A stretch of DNA of 64,000 bases from Lactococcus taiwanensis (GTDB lineage: Bacteria > Bacillota > Bacilli > Lactobacillales > Streptococcaceae), in the NCBI RefSeq assembly GCF_014905395.1, contig NZ_BNDT01000001.1:62001-126000 (forward strand). The letters run 5' to 3'. Positions 7,791 to 16,291 of this stretch are shown one piece after another. Position numbers and translations under genes: made by a program. The notes under the pieces are model-generated. The model saw only the letters and a list, made by a program, of their open reading frames with translations. It was not told where the DNA came from and ran no database searches. Position 1 is the first letter of the stretch. Each line of letters begins with the position of its first letter.

Positions 7791-9101
7791 ATGAGTTTAC
7801 CAACTGTAGCCATCGTTGGCCGTCCAAATGTCGGCAAATCAACGATTTTCAACCGTATCGCCGGAGAGCGTATCTCAATTGTTGAAGATATTCCCGGAGT
7901 AACCCGTGACCGGATCTATGCCACTGGTGAATGGTTAACCCGTAAATTTAACATCATTGACACAGGAGGGATTGAACTCTCTGATGAACCCTTCATGACT
8001 GAAATCAGAGCTCAAGCTGAAATCGCTATGAACGAAGCCGATGTCATCATCGCTGTTGTTGATGGCGAAACAGGTATTACAGATGCGGATGAAGCCGTAG
8101 CAAACATTCTTTACCGGACAGATAAACCCGTCATCCTTGTTGTCAATAAGGTGGATAATCCTGAGCGTCGCATGGAAATTTTCGAATTTTATTCGTTAGG
8201 TTTGGGCGATCCTTACCCCGTTTCCGCAGTTCACGGGATTGGGACAGGGGATGTATTGGATGCTATTGTCCAAAGCCTGCCACAAGAAGTGGAAGAAGAA
8301 AATGAAGATGTCATCAAATTCAGTCTGATTGGTCGACCAAATGTCGGAAAATCCTCCCTTATCAATGCTATTCTTGGTGAAGATCGTGTTATTGCCAGTC
8401 CTATAGCTGGAACAACCCGTGATGCGATTGATACGCACTTTACCGACAGTGAAGGACAAGAATTTGTCATGATTGACACAGCAGGAATGCGTAAATCAGG
8501 GAAGATTTACGAGAATACTGAAAAGTACTCAGTCATGCGTGCCATGCGTGCGATTGACCGCTCTGATATTGTCTTAATGGTCATTAATGCTGAAGAAGGT
8601 ATCCGTGAATATGATATGCGGATTGCTGGATTTGCCCATGAAGCCGGTAAAGGGATTCTTATTGTTGTCAACAAATGGGATACTTTAGAGAAAGATAACG
8701 ATACCATGAAAAACTTTGAGCTTGAAATTCGTACCAAGTTCAAATTCTTAGATTATGCACCGATCGTCTACGTCTCAGCAAAAACTGGTCAACGACTTAA
8801 CAAATTACCAGATATGATTAAAGAAATCCATCATGCTCAAAACCTGCGCATTTCAAGTTCTGTTTTGAATGACGTCATTATGGATGCCGTAGCGATCAAC
8901 CCTACACCGACTGATAAAGGAAAACGATTGAAGATTTTCTATGCGACTCAAGTAGCGATTAAACCGCCAACTTTTGTTGTCTTCGTTAACGAAGAAGAGC
9001 TGATGCACTTCTCTTACCTTCGATTTTTGGAAAATCAAATTCGTAAGGCCTTCGTCTTTGAAGGGACACCAATTCATTTAATCGCACGTAAGCGTAAATA
9101 A
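7791..9101 (+). CDS. der: Ribosome assembly GTPase Der (EngA)
   Basis: Der is an essential GTPase with two tandem G domains that acts in 50S maturation. The 436 residues show G1 motifs GRPNVGKST (9-17) and GRPNVGKSS (about 182-190), each followed by DTGG or DTAG and NKVD or NKWD. A KH-like C-terminal domain follows. The ATG at 7791 has GAGAG about 10 nt upstream. The gene ends at a UUCG-loop terminator. It is the last core gene before the accessory surface-protein region. Confidence 0.97.
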   Translation: MSLPTVAIVGRPNVGKSTIFNRIAGERISIVEDIPGVTRDRIYATGEWLTRKFNIIDTGGIELSDEPFMTEIRAQAEIAMNEADVIIAVVDGETGITDADEAVANILYRTDKPVILVVNKVDNPERRMEIFEFYSLGLGDPYPVSAVHGIGTGDVLDAIVQSLPQEVEEENEDVIKFSLIGRPNVGKSSLINAILGEDRVIASPIAGTTRDAIDTHFTDSEGQEFVMIDTAGMRKSGKIYENTEKYSVMRAMRAIDRSDIVLMVINAEEGIREYDMRIAGFAHEAGKGILIVVNKWDTLEKDNDTMKNFELEIRTKFKFLDYAPIVYVSAKTGQRLNKLPDMIKEIHHAQNLRISSSVLNDVIMDAVAINPTPTDKGKRLKIFYATQVAIKPPTFVVFVNEEELMHFSYLRFLENQIRKAFVFEGTPIHLIARKRK

Positions 9102-9102
9102 G

Positions 9103-9127
9103 AAAGCACCTTCGGGTGTCTTTTTTT
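9103..9127 (+). terminator. UUCG-tetraloop terminator after der
   Basis: CACC (9107-9110), TTCG, GGTG (9115-9118), flanked by AAAG/TCTTT and a T-run. Confidence 0.9.
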
Positions 9128-9149
9128 ATACAAAAGGATATCATGAGAG

Positions 9150-9178
9150 TTGCAATTCATTACGAACTGAAATATAAT
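9150..9178 (+). promoter_or_regulatory. Promoter of the rgg-type gene
   Basis: TTGCAA (9150-9155), 17-nt spacer, TATAAT (9173-9178). The ATG of the regulator is 34 nt downstream of the -10. Confidence 0.75.
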
Positions 9179-9212
9179 AGGACTAAATTCAAATGATAGA
9201 AAGTGTGATGTT

Positions 9213-10061
9213 ATGGTTTACGCTAGATATGGAAAAACCTTTCATAATCTCCGCATTCAACATGCCCTCTCCCTCTCAGATTTTAAAGACTTAGGCATTT
9301 CTAAAGCTGCTCTCTCCAACTTTGAAAATGGTAAAAGCATGATTGGCTTTGACCGCTTAGATTTTGCGCTGCAAAAAATGAACACTTCCTTATACGATTA
9401 TAGTCTTATTATTAATGACGGGCAGCAAGATGATTATATCAGCCTTTTTACTGATATTGAGCATGCTTATTATGCCAATAATACAAAAGTATTGCAAAAC
9501 ATCTATGAGAACTATGTCTCACAAGAAGAAGAGTACCAACTCATCGCCTACGCAGCAAAAGGACTCTACGCTCAACTGTGCAAAGAAGAAATATCACATT
9601 TGGAACGTTACCTCAAAGGCATTCAGTACTGGGGACTCTATGAACTTTCTTTACTAGCCAACATTGGTCATCGGCTCAGTCCAGAATTCATTGAGTATCT
9701 GATTACGACGCTCTTCTCAAATCCTACAGCTTATGCCAAAACACTATACTACCGAGTCTTACTCCAACGCTTTCTCTACAAAATGGTTCTCGCTTATTGC
9801 GACCGAGGTCAATCTTTAACAGCACAAATGCTCCTTGAAAAGTCTGAACAACTTTTCATGCCAGGTGACATCTTAGATCGAGTCAAACGGAGTTTCGCAA
9901 AATCCTATTATACCCACACCTTTGTTGATCCCCAAAAAGGAAAAAAAGAAATGCTTGAACTCTTGCGTTGCCTTTTAAAGATTGGGGCGACTGAAGTTCA
10001 TGCCACCCTAAAGCGTGAATACACAAGAAAAATGGCTCAAAAAAATCGTTCAGAAAAATGA
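9213..10061 (+). CDS. Rgg/GadR/MutR-family transcriptional regulator
   Basis: The 282-residue protein has an N-terminal XRE-type helix-turn-helix (about 5-60; ISKAALSNFENGKSMIGFDRLDFAL is the recognition region). A long alpha-helical, TPR-like C-terminal domain follows. This is the Rgg/MutR architecture; many members sense short peptides, others do not. No convincing short hydrophobic peptide gene was found on either side. It is the first gene upstream of the WxL/pilus region and is transcribed in the same direction, so it may control it; that is inference. A strong terminator overlaps its last codons. Confidence 0.8.
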   Translation: MVYARYGKTFHNLRIQHALSLSDFKDLGISKAALSNFENGKSMIGFDRLDFALQKMNTSLYDYSLIINDGQQDDYISLFTDIEHAYYANNTKVLQNIYENYVSQEEEYQLIAYAAKGLYAQLCKEEISHLERYLKGIQYWGLYELSLLANIGHRLSPEFIEYLITTLFSNPTAYAKTLYYRVLLQRFLYKMVLAYCDRGQSLTAQMLLEKSEQLFMPGDILDRVKRSFAKSYYTHTFVDPQKGKKEMLELLRCLLKIGATEVHATLKREYTRKMAQKNRSEK

Positions 10062-10082
10062 ACGATTTTTTTTTTTTTTTTT
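10041..10082 (+). terminator. Strong terminator after the rgg-type gene
   Basis: AAAAATCGTTC (10041-10051) pairs with GAACGATTTTT (10060-10070) and continues into a long T-run to 10082. The stem begins inside the final codons of the gene. Confidence 0.95.
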
Positions 10083-10239
10083 GAATTCTAAATATTACGA
10101 TAAAAAAGAAAGCGCATAAGAGAGCACCTCTAAAAAAGACTCAACTTTTAAGGCAAACTTTACCATGTTACAAAATGAGAAAAATTTCTTCTTTGACATA
10201 AAACACATTTTTAAAACACTAGCGAAACATAATTGTAAC

Positions 10240-10248
10240 TGATATAAT
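10240..10248 (+). promoter_or_regulatory. Extended -10 promoter of the WxL operon
   Basis: TGATATAAT (TATAAT 10243-10248) lies 35 nt before the DUF916 start. There is no clear -35. The AT-rich region 10083-10239 holds nothing else recognisable. Confidence 0.6.
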
Positions 10249-10283
10249 AAAAGTACAAAAAAGAGAGGAAGAAGGAGGACATT

Positions 10284-11399
10284 TTGAAGACGAAAAAAAT
10301 AATCATCACAAGTTTGTCTGTCATTTCTTTTCTGCTCCCCATAACAAAGGTTGCACATGCTGACAGCGCAAACTTTTCAGTCACCCCAACCATTGGACAA
10401 AACCAAATAGGAACTAATGTCGGTTATTTTAACCTTCTTTTAAAGCCCAACCAGACCCAAAAACTGGACTTCACGCTATATAACAACGCCAGCCAAACCA
10501 TTAAAATCAAGACCACCTTTGGGACAGCTTTTACCAGCCAGTCAGGCTCCGTCGGTTACACGCCAGATTTGGTCAAACCTGACCCCTCGCTAAAGCTTAA
10601 CCTTAAAGATTATGTCAAGCTCCCAAAGACTGTGACCATCCCCGCCAAAAGTACTGCAAAAGTGACGGCAACAGTCACCAGTCCAGCTACCTCCTTTCAA
10701 GGAGTGATTGCCGGAGGCTTCAACTTTGAAGACGTCAACGATACGACCAATGCCAGTCAAAAAAGCGGCATCTCTATTACCAACAGATACCGTTATGTCA
10801 TTGGTCTCGTTCTCCAAAACAGTGAAAAAAAGATTGCACCGACCCTTTCCTTAGTAAAAGTTGCACCAGATCAAGTCAATGGACGAAATGTCATTGCCGC
10901 AAAACTCACTAACGCAGCGCCTGCTTACCTCATGCAAATGAACATCAGTGCTGTCGTGACGAAATCTGATGATGCATCAATCAAATATACTTATAACAAT
11001 GCCGCGATGGAGATGGCACCCAACTCTAACTTTAGTCTTGCCATCCCCGTTTCACTTCAAGGTGTCTTGAACGGACAAAGCTCTCAACCGCTCAAACCTG
11101 GAAAATACCACTTGAAAATGACCGTCTATGGCGCTAAGGATGCTAAGGGTCAGTATGAGACCATGGTCAATGATCAAGTCACGAAATACGATTACAGATG
11201 GATTTTTGATAAAGACTTTACGATTACGCAAGCAAAAGCAAATACTTTAAATGCCAAGGATGCGACCGTAACGCAAAAGTCAAAAGTCGACTGGTTACTC
11301 ATCGTCGGCTTCATAATCATCATTCTTCTGCTGTTGATTATTATCTTTCTTCTCTTCAAGCGTCGTAAAAAAGACGACGTCCCTCAAGAAAAAGAATAG
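10284..11399 (+). CDS. cscA: WxL-complex membrane protein (DUF916 + DUF3324), CscA type
   Basis: The protein has 371 residues: a signal peptide (cleavage near AHA-DS, about residue 26), a DUF916 domain (about 30-150; NFSVTPTIGQNQIG...GYFNLLLKPNQT), a DUF3324 domain (about 165-320), one transmembrane helix (about 334-357) and an RRKK tail. Family members sit in the membrane, face the wall, and bind WxL proteins and peptidoglycan. The start is TTG at 10284, five nt after AAGGAGG. It leads a cscA-D-B-C type set, so the products probably assemble into one surface complex. Confidence 0.9.
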   Translation: MKTKKIIITSLSVISFLLPITKVAHADSANFSVTPTIGQNQIGTNVGYFNLLLKPNQTQKLDFTLYNNASQTIKIKTTFGTAFTSQSGSVGYTPDLVKPDPSLKLNLKDYVKLPKTVTIPAKSTAKVTATVTSPATSFQGVIAGGFNFEDVNDTTNASQKSGISITNRYRYVIGLVLQNSEKKIAPTLSLVKVAPDQVNGRNVIAAKLTNAAPAYLMQMNISAVVTKSDDASIKYTYNNAAMEMAPNSNFSLAIPVSLQGVLNGQSSQPLKPGKYHLKMTVYGAKDAKGQYETMVNDQVTKYDYRWIFDKDFTITQAKANTLNAKDATVTQKSKVDWLLIVGFIIIILLLLIIIFLLFKRRKKDDVPQEKE

Positions 11400-11441
11400 A
11401 GCAAGCAGGGAAAGGCAAAAGAAGATTTAGGGAACAAGGAG

Positions 11442-11513
11442 AGTCGCTTGCTATGCTTCGGGATGAAGATTAGACTTGGTTTAATCTTTATCCCGAAGCG
11501 TAGCAATGCGGCT
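11442..11513 (+). other. 29-bp intercistronic hairpin between cscA and cscD
   Basis: The strands 11450-11472 and 11482-11504 pair over 23 bp with only two G-U wobbles. After a small internal loop, AGTCGC (11442-11447) pairs with GCGGCT (11508-11513). There is no U-tract. An AAGGAGA sits at the 5' foot, and the real Shine-Dalgarno of the next gene (11521-11526) is just 3'. GCTTC/GAAGC (11511-11530) may cover that second site. Likely roles are RNA processing or setting the ratio of the two proteins. Confidence 0.85.
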
Positions 11514-11534
11514 TCAAAGAAAGGAGAAGCATGA

Positions 11535-11831
11535 GTGAAAAAAATCATTGTTGTGGTCTTGCTCTTATTTGTAGTAGGACATCCGCCACGAGCAGATGCC
11601 AATACAACAGATAAGGTGATGACTAAAGCAACGGTGACGTTTATCGCGAACCCTAATTTGCCTAAACCTCCCGCTCCAGGACTTCCACCAGGGAATTCTC
11701 CCTATGAAGTCATCACCCCCACAGGGATGCTCCCCAAAACTGGAGCAACGCAAAACAACACCATCCCTGCTGGAACAGCTCTAATTCTATTAGCGACACT
11801 GCTCTACCTCATCAAAAAAAGAGCAAGCTAA
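11535..11831 (+). CDS. cscD: Small LPxTG surface protein, CscD type
   Basis: The 98 residues comprise a signal peptide (about 1-22, ending ADA), a short Pro-rich stretch (LPKPPAPGLPP), the sorting motif LPKTG at 66-70, a hydrophobic helix and a KKR tail. Sortase would anchor it to peptidoglycan. Small proteins of this kind are a regular part of WxL gene sets (cscD of Lactobacillus plantarum). Their role is not well defined. The start is GTG at 11535, 8 nt after AAGGAG. It follows the long hairpin described at 11442. Confidence 0.8.
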   Translation: MKKIIVVVLLLFVVGHPPRADANTTDKVMTKATVTFIANPNLPKPPAPGLPPGNSPYEVITPTGMLPKTGATQNNTIPAGTALILLATLLYLIKKRAS

Positions 11832-11861
11832 ATATTTTCTTAAAAAAAGGAAGGAAGATCA

Positions 11862-12560
11862 ATGAAAAAAGGATTTACATACTCCGCTGCAGCTTTGACT
11901 GCTTTGACACTTGTTGCTACTGCCGCTCCAGCATTTGCTGACACTGCAACAGGTGCAGTAACCACACCCGGTGCCACATCCAGCACAACACAATGGACTT
12001 CAAACACTGGGGTAACCTTTACCGCACCAACTCCAACAACACCGCTCCCACCAATCACCATCCCTACTGAACCACCAACAACCATCACGCCTCAACCCGG
12101 TGCTTTGGCACTTGATTATGCGAGTGATTTGGACTTTGGAGTTCACCAAGTAGATGGGAGCACAACGGATTTCACTGCAGGTACAGCAACAGATGGTTCG
12201 AGTAACTCACAAGCTTCTCCACTGGTGACTTGGCATGACTTAGATGGGACACAAACCAACTATACCATCTCTGCTCAAGCATCAGGACTTTCTGGTTTGA
12301 ACAGCTCAACGATCACTTTGGGTTCAGCTTCGTTCTCAAACATCAGTGGTAACGGTGCAACCGATACAAGCTCATTGGGCGATGTAGCAAGCAGCCACAC
12401 GCTCACGACTCAACCACAAACCCTTGTATCCTCTACCGGTGCAGTCTCTGGTTACTATGCAGATAAGTTTTCAAAAGCAACCTTGTCTGTACCTGTTTCC
12501 GACCAAGCAGCGGGCAACCATAAAGGAACCATCACTTGGAACTTAACAGTAGCTCCTTAA
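11862..12560 (+). CDS. cscB: WxL-domain surface protein, CscB type
   Basis: The 232 residues have a signal peptide (cleavage after AFA, about 26), a Thr/Pro-rich linker (about 40-83) and a C-terminal WxL domain that binds peptidoglycan non-covalently. The domain ends in ITWNLTVAP, giving the distal W-x-L (WNL). The proximal motif is not canonical: where W-T-L is expected the protein reads NYTI. Length and order fit CscB. The ATG follows AAGGAAGG. A hairpin with a short T-run follows before cscC. Confidence 0.87.
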   Translation: MKKGFTYSAAALTALTLVATAAPAFADTATGAVTTPGATSSTTQWTSNTGVTFTAPTPTTPLPPITIPTEPPTTITPQPGALALDYASDLDFGVHQVDGSTTDFTAGTATDGSSNSQASPLVTWHDLDGTQTNYTISAQASGLSGLNSSTITLGSASFSNISGNGATDTSSLGDVASSHTLTTQPQTLVSSTGAVSGYYADKFSKATLSVPVSDQAAGNHKGTITWNLTVAP

Positions 12561-12580
12561 AAAACAGCAGAAAAGAATGA

Positions 12581-12619
12581 GTTAGGGGGTTCTTCTATTT
12601 AAGAAGGCCCCTAACTTTT
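12581..12619 (+). terminator. Attenuating hairpin between cscB and cscC
   Basis: GTTAGGGG (12581-12588) pairs with CCCCTAAC (12608-12615), with an inner TTCTT/AAGAA, followed by TTTT. The T-run is short, so partial termination (more CscB than CscC) is likely. Confidence 0.7.
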
Positions 12620-12633
12620 AGAGAGGAAGCAAG

Positions 12634-15600
12634 ATGGCAAATGTAAAACACTTACTTAAAAAGTCCCTAACAATAGGCAGCAGCGCCTTACTTTTAGTAA
12701 GTACCTTGTTGCCAACTCTAGGAATATTCCCTGCACAAAATGTAAAAGCTGCGACATTAGGGGGACAAGCCCTGACTTCTGGAGGTTCTTTTGATACCGG
12801 GGCTCATAACTGGTCGGATACGACTTTATCCGCCGCCATAAATAACACGGCGAGTTGGAATAGTTTAGGGACAACACAAGTTGCTGGTAACTGGTTTAAC
12901 TTAACTCAAAACGCTAAAAACCAAGCAGGCTATGCGATTTTTAAAGCAGCGATGGATATGTCGAATACGACATCAATCTCTGGTGTCTTTCGGACTCAAA
13001 TCATTAATCCTATCGTGGGTCAGGACTATACTATGGCTGGCGATGCAGTTGGTTTTCTCTTAACCCCAGCAAATACAGCACAGGTTAATACCAACTCAAG
13101 CACCCCTTCAAAAAATACGCGACCTGTGAATTTTCCAACAGGTGCTGGTCTTGGGATTGGGGGACTTCAAGGCTCAGTCTTTGCAGGACGGGATTTGTAT
13201 TACAACGCCTCATCTGGTTTGTTAGATGATGCAACGCAAGATATTGATGGGATAGACCAATGGTTTGGTCAATCTCCCGGCCCTATCTATGCCTCTGTCA
13301 TACGGACAACTTATGACTACGCTAGCAAATCAATCGTAACCAATGATAGTCGGACACTGCTTGACCAAGCGGCTGGAAACCTTATTCCCGATGCGACTGG
13401 AACTTATAATAATGGTTCTACCTATCCTATCAGTAAGTGGCAAGGGAGCTCCTATCTCGGTGCTGGCTTGAATGGGATTGTTCCTTACACCAAACAAACA
13501 GAAGATGAACAAGTCACGATGACGTGGACGCCCGATAGTCCAGGCACAACAGCTGCTAAAATCTCAGGAACACTGACCTACTATGCACAAGCATTGAACT
13601 CTGACGGCTCTGTCAATACAGGTGCGGGCTCTGCAACAGTGACCCAAAAATTGACTCTACCACGCTCCATGTCTATCGGAGCTTTCGGTGGGACAGGAAA
13701 TAACTACGGAAATATCTCTTTCTCAAACAATACAAGTAAAATCACAGGAAACCGTGGGACAGCTCCTGTCCAAGTCAACTACATTAACTCTGTCACGAAA
13801 CAAAAAGTAGCCAGCTATACCAGCTCATCTATCACAGCCAATGTCGGAGACCATATCCAAGTCACTCAACCTGGCGGAGCAACAGCCTCCCAAGGTGGTG
13901 TACCTGGGCTCTATACTTTCTCTGCCCCAACCATCCCAGCAGGATTTAATCAAACGTGGAGTGCAGCCAATGGTAATAAAGTGACCTATGGCGGAACATT
14001 CAACAGCAGTGGTGTCCTGACAGGAGACAGCAGCAGTGACCCAAATAACGACACTTCGGGGACAGCTTCAACGCAGTACCTCACCGTGACCAACTATGAC
14101 ACATCAAACGGAGCAAATAATCCTAACCAAATAAACGTGTACTACGTGCCAACGGCACAGTCGGCTTGGTTTACTTACGGACATGCATTTAATACCCAAA
14201 GTACCGCAGTAAATCCGACAACTTATCCAGCAACGCCAGCACCTCAAACTGGGGTAACAGGCACCGCCATCACTTCGCCAACCTCGATTCCAGTGATGAC
14301 AGCAGGCTATCACTATGCCGGGGTCAAGTATTATGACTCAAAAGCGGCACAAAATCGTGTTTTCTGGACAAATAGCGCTCTAGGTTGGACAAGTCCAACA
14401 GCCAACATTGCCCCAAGCACAAGTACTGCAGGCTATTACACGGGTTACTCCGATATCTCTGCCGCAATGGCAGCAGCCATCAAAGACGCCAATGCTGAAA
14501 ATGGGGGCATGATTCCCGTCTCATTGACCAATCAGCCCGCTAATGAACTGGCAGGATTTGGCTCAGGAACTCCAAACGTGTTCTTGATGTATTATGAAGC
14601 GGATAAAATCACCGCTAACTTTACTTTTGCTTGGTCTGGCGGTACAGCTCCAGCAAATGCCCCAACTTTGCCAAGTAACAGCTCAGTGTCAGGGGCATAT
14701 ACCACAACCATCACTGGCGCACCGACTTACACTGCACCGACCGGTTATACCACCAGCGTTGTTGTGTCCGCAAACGGTGCAACTGTAGGGACATACAGTA
14801 CACTTGCGACTGCTTTAGCGGCCAATTCAAAATATGTCGGAACCACAGCTAAGCCAATGACCTTTGCGGTCACAGTATCCGCCAATCAAAATCAAGTCAA
14901 CTTTAATTACAGTTGGGCTAAAGGAACACCGGGGGCGACAGATGCAGGTGCAACGACGGCAAACCCTGGAAAGCTCCAAGGAAGTCTTCCTGCAAATAGC
15001 ACCGTGACAGCGGGGACAGGAGCAGCTTTGACGACGCTGGCAGCCAACTGGCTACCCGCAGGTTATGGCGTCCAATCCGTAGCAACACCTGATGGCAATA
15101 CCTATACTAGCTTTAGCTATTCTGGCACCACCCTTACTTTGACAGGGAAAGATACCTCAGGTAATGCCGTGACCAAGACCGCTACTGTATCAAGCGCACC
15201 AAATGATTTGTATCTGGCAGCGCGTGCTGTTTACCCAACGGTTTCAAGTGCAGCAGTGCAAAACTGGTCGATTGTCTTAAATGCCTTGACTCAAAGTCCA
15301 ACTTTGCAAGTCAACTTTACGTCAGCAGGTTCTGGCGTGACTGTACCAGCTGGCTTTACCCTGCCCTTCCAAGATGCCTCAGGGAATACCTACACAGGAA
15401 TGACAGGGGCTCCGATCCCAAGTAGTGTGGTGACAGCGACCGAAAATGCCTTAAAAGCCAAAGTCTCTGGAAGTGCTTATAATAACTGGTATCTTGCACA
15501 CTATACTGATCCAAATGGAAACTATGATCAAAATGCAACGACTACTGCACTTGCTAATGTCGTAGCCCTTGCTGGTGGGAATCTCCTGGGTACTTCAAAC

Positions 15601-16062
15601 AAGTACACTGCACAGTACGATTACCAAGGCGTGGTTTCCTTCTCTTGTCCAAGCTTGATTGATTTTGGAAGCCATCTCATCAGTGGGACCACCCAAAATC
15701 TGACAGGCAGCATGAAGGATAGCAACAATAACCCTCAAGGGGTTGTAGTCAACGATGCGCGTGCGATTCCGACCAATGGAAGTCTTTCATGGACGATGAG
15801 TGTTGCACAGACAAAAGACATCACAAGCACCAGTGTCTTAGGTCTCAGCTTTTCTGATAGCTTGTTAACGTTCAATGGAACGCCAATGACGCTTAATAAT
15901 CCAGTTACCGTAGGTTCTGACAATGCGTCAACAACAGGTAAGATCACAACCGTTCTACCAGCAAACAGCACCGCCTTCAAACTGAGCGCACCAACAGCAC
16001 TCCAAGTGCCGGGCGCCAAATATCAAGGTGAAGTCACTTGGATTTTACAGAGTGCTCCCTAG
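12634..16062 (+). CDS. cscC: Large WxL protein with L-type-lectin-like domain, CscC type
   Basis: The protein has 1142 residues. Visible parts are a signal peptide (to about 40) and an N-terminal lectin-like domain (about 55-370) with GDAVGFLLTP and LGIGGLQGSVFAG. MucBP-like and other beta modules follow (about 380 onward, e.g. APVQVNYINSVTKQKVASYT), then a C-terminal WxL domain with LSWTM as the proximal motif and VTWILQSAP as the distal one. It probably binds a glycan or host/plant polymer while the WxL end holds the wall; the ligand cannot be told from sequence. The lectin module resembles that of the adhesin at 19473. Confidence 0.85.
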   Translation: MANVKHLLKKSLTIGSSALLLVSTLLPTLGIFPAQNVKAATLGGQALTSGGSFDTGAHNWSDTTLSAAINNTASWNSLGTTQVAGNWFNLTQNAKNQAGYAIFKAAMDMSNTTSISGVFRTQIINPIVGQDYTMAGDAVGFLLTPANTAQVNTNSSTPSKNTRPVNFPTGAGLGIGGLQGSVFAGRDLYYNASSGLLDDATQDIDGIDQWFGQSPGPIYASVIRTTYDYASKSIVTNDSRTLLDQAAGNLIPDATGTYNNGSTYPISKWQGSSYLGAGLNGIVPYTKQTEDEQVTMTWTPDSPGTTAAKISGTLTYYAQALNSDGSVNTGAGSATVTQKLTLPRSMSIGAFGGTGNNYGNISFSNNTSKITGNRGTAPVQVNYINSVTKQKVASYTSSSITANVGDHIQVTQPGGATASQGGVPGLYTFSAPTIPAGFNQTWSAANGNKVTYGGTFNSSGVLTGDSSSDPNNDTSGTASTQYLTVTNYDTSNGANNPNQINVYYVPTAQSAWFTYGHAFNTQSTAVNPTTYPATPAPQTGVTGTAITSPTSIPVMTAGYHYAGVKYYDSKAAQNRVFWTNSALGWTSPTANIAPSTSTAGYYTGYSDISAAMAAAIKDANAENGGMIPVSLTNQPANELAGFGSGTPNVFLMYYEADKITANFTFAWSGGTAPANAPTLPSNSSVSGAYTTTITGAPTYTAPTGYTTSVVVSANGATVGTYSTLATALAANSKYVGTTAKPMTFAVTVSANQNQVNFNYSWAKGTPGATDAGATTANPGKLQGSLPANSTVTAGTGAALTTLAANWLPAGYGVQSVATPDGNTYTSFSYSGTTLTLTGKDTSGNAVTKTATVSSAPNDLYLAARAVYPTVSSAAVQNWSIVLNALTQSPTLQVNFTSAGSGVTVPAGFTLPFQDASGNTYTGMTGAPIPSSVVTATENALKAKVSGSAYNNWYLAHYTDPNGNYDQNATTTALANVVALAGGNLLGTSNKYTAQYDYQGVVSFSCPSLIDFGSHLISGTTQNLTGSMKDSNNNPQGVVVNDARAIPTNGSLSWTMSVAQTKDITSTSVLGLSFSDSLLTFNGTPMTLNNPVTVGSDNASTTGKITTVLPANSTAFKLSAPTALQVPGAKYQGEVTWILQSAP

Positions 16063-16080
16063 GGGAAGCTGAAAGCTTTT

Positions 16081-16112
16081 AAAGTCAGATGGTTTTCCAT
16101 CTGACTTTTTTT
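16081..16112 (+). terminator. Strong terminator after cscC
   Basis: AAAGTCAGATGG (16081-16092), TTTT, CCATCTGACTTT (16097-16108), then T. This closes the WxL operon and separates it from the pilus operon. Confidence 0.95.
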
Positions 16113-16291
16113 GAATAGAGTATTTAGACAGATTCCTTATTTTGTCCAAATAAAAAGTAAAATATCTGGTATAAAACCTAAGAAACATTTATAATAATAA
16201 CGTAATAATAAAGAAGAAATGTAAATATAGTTTAAAGAATACATGTGTAAGTAATCTGATTTTAATCTGTATTTAGTAAAAGAGGACTCCA

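Noticed and set aside
9143-9196. A 17-codon ORF with AAAGGA just before rgg
   Set aside because: It overlaps the promoter, its product is basic rather than hydrophobic, and it does not resemble an Rgg pheromone.
10095-10199. Minus-strand short hydrophobic ORF downstream of rgg as a peptide pheromone
   Set aside because: No Shine-Dalgarno, and the C-terminus is unlike known SHP peptides.
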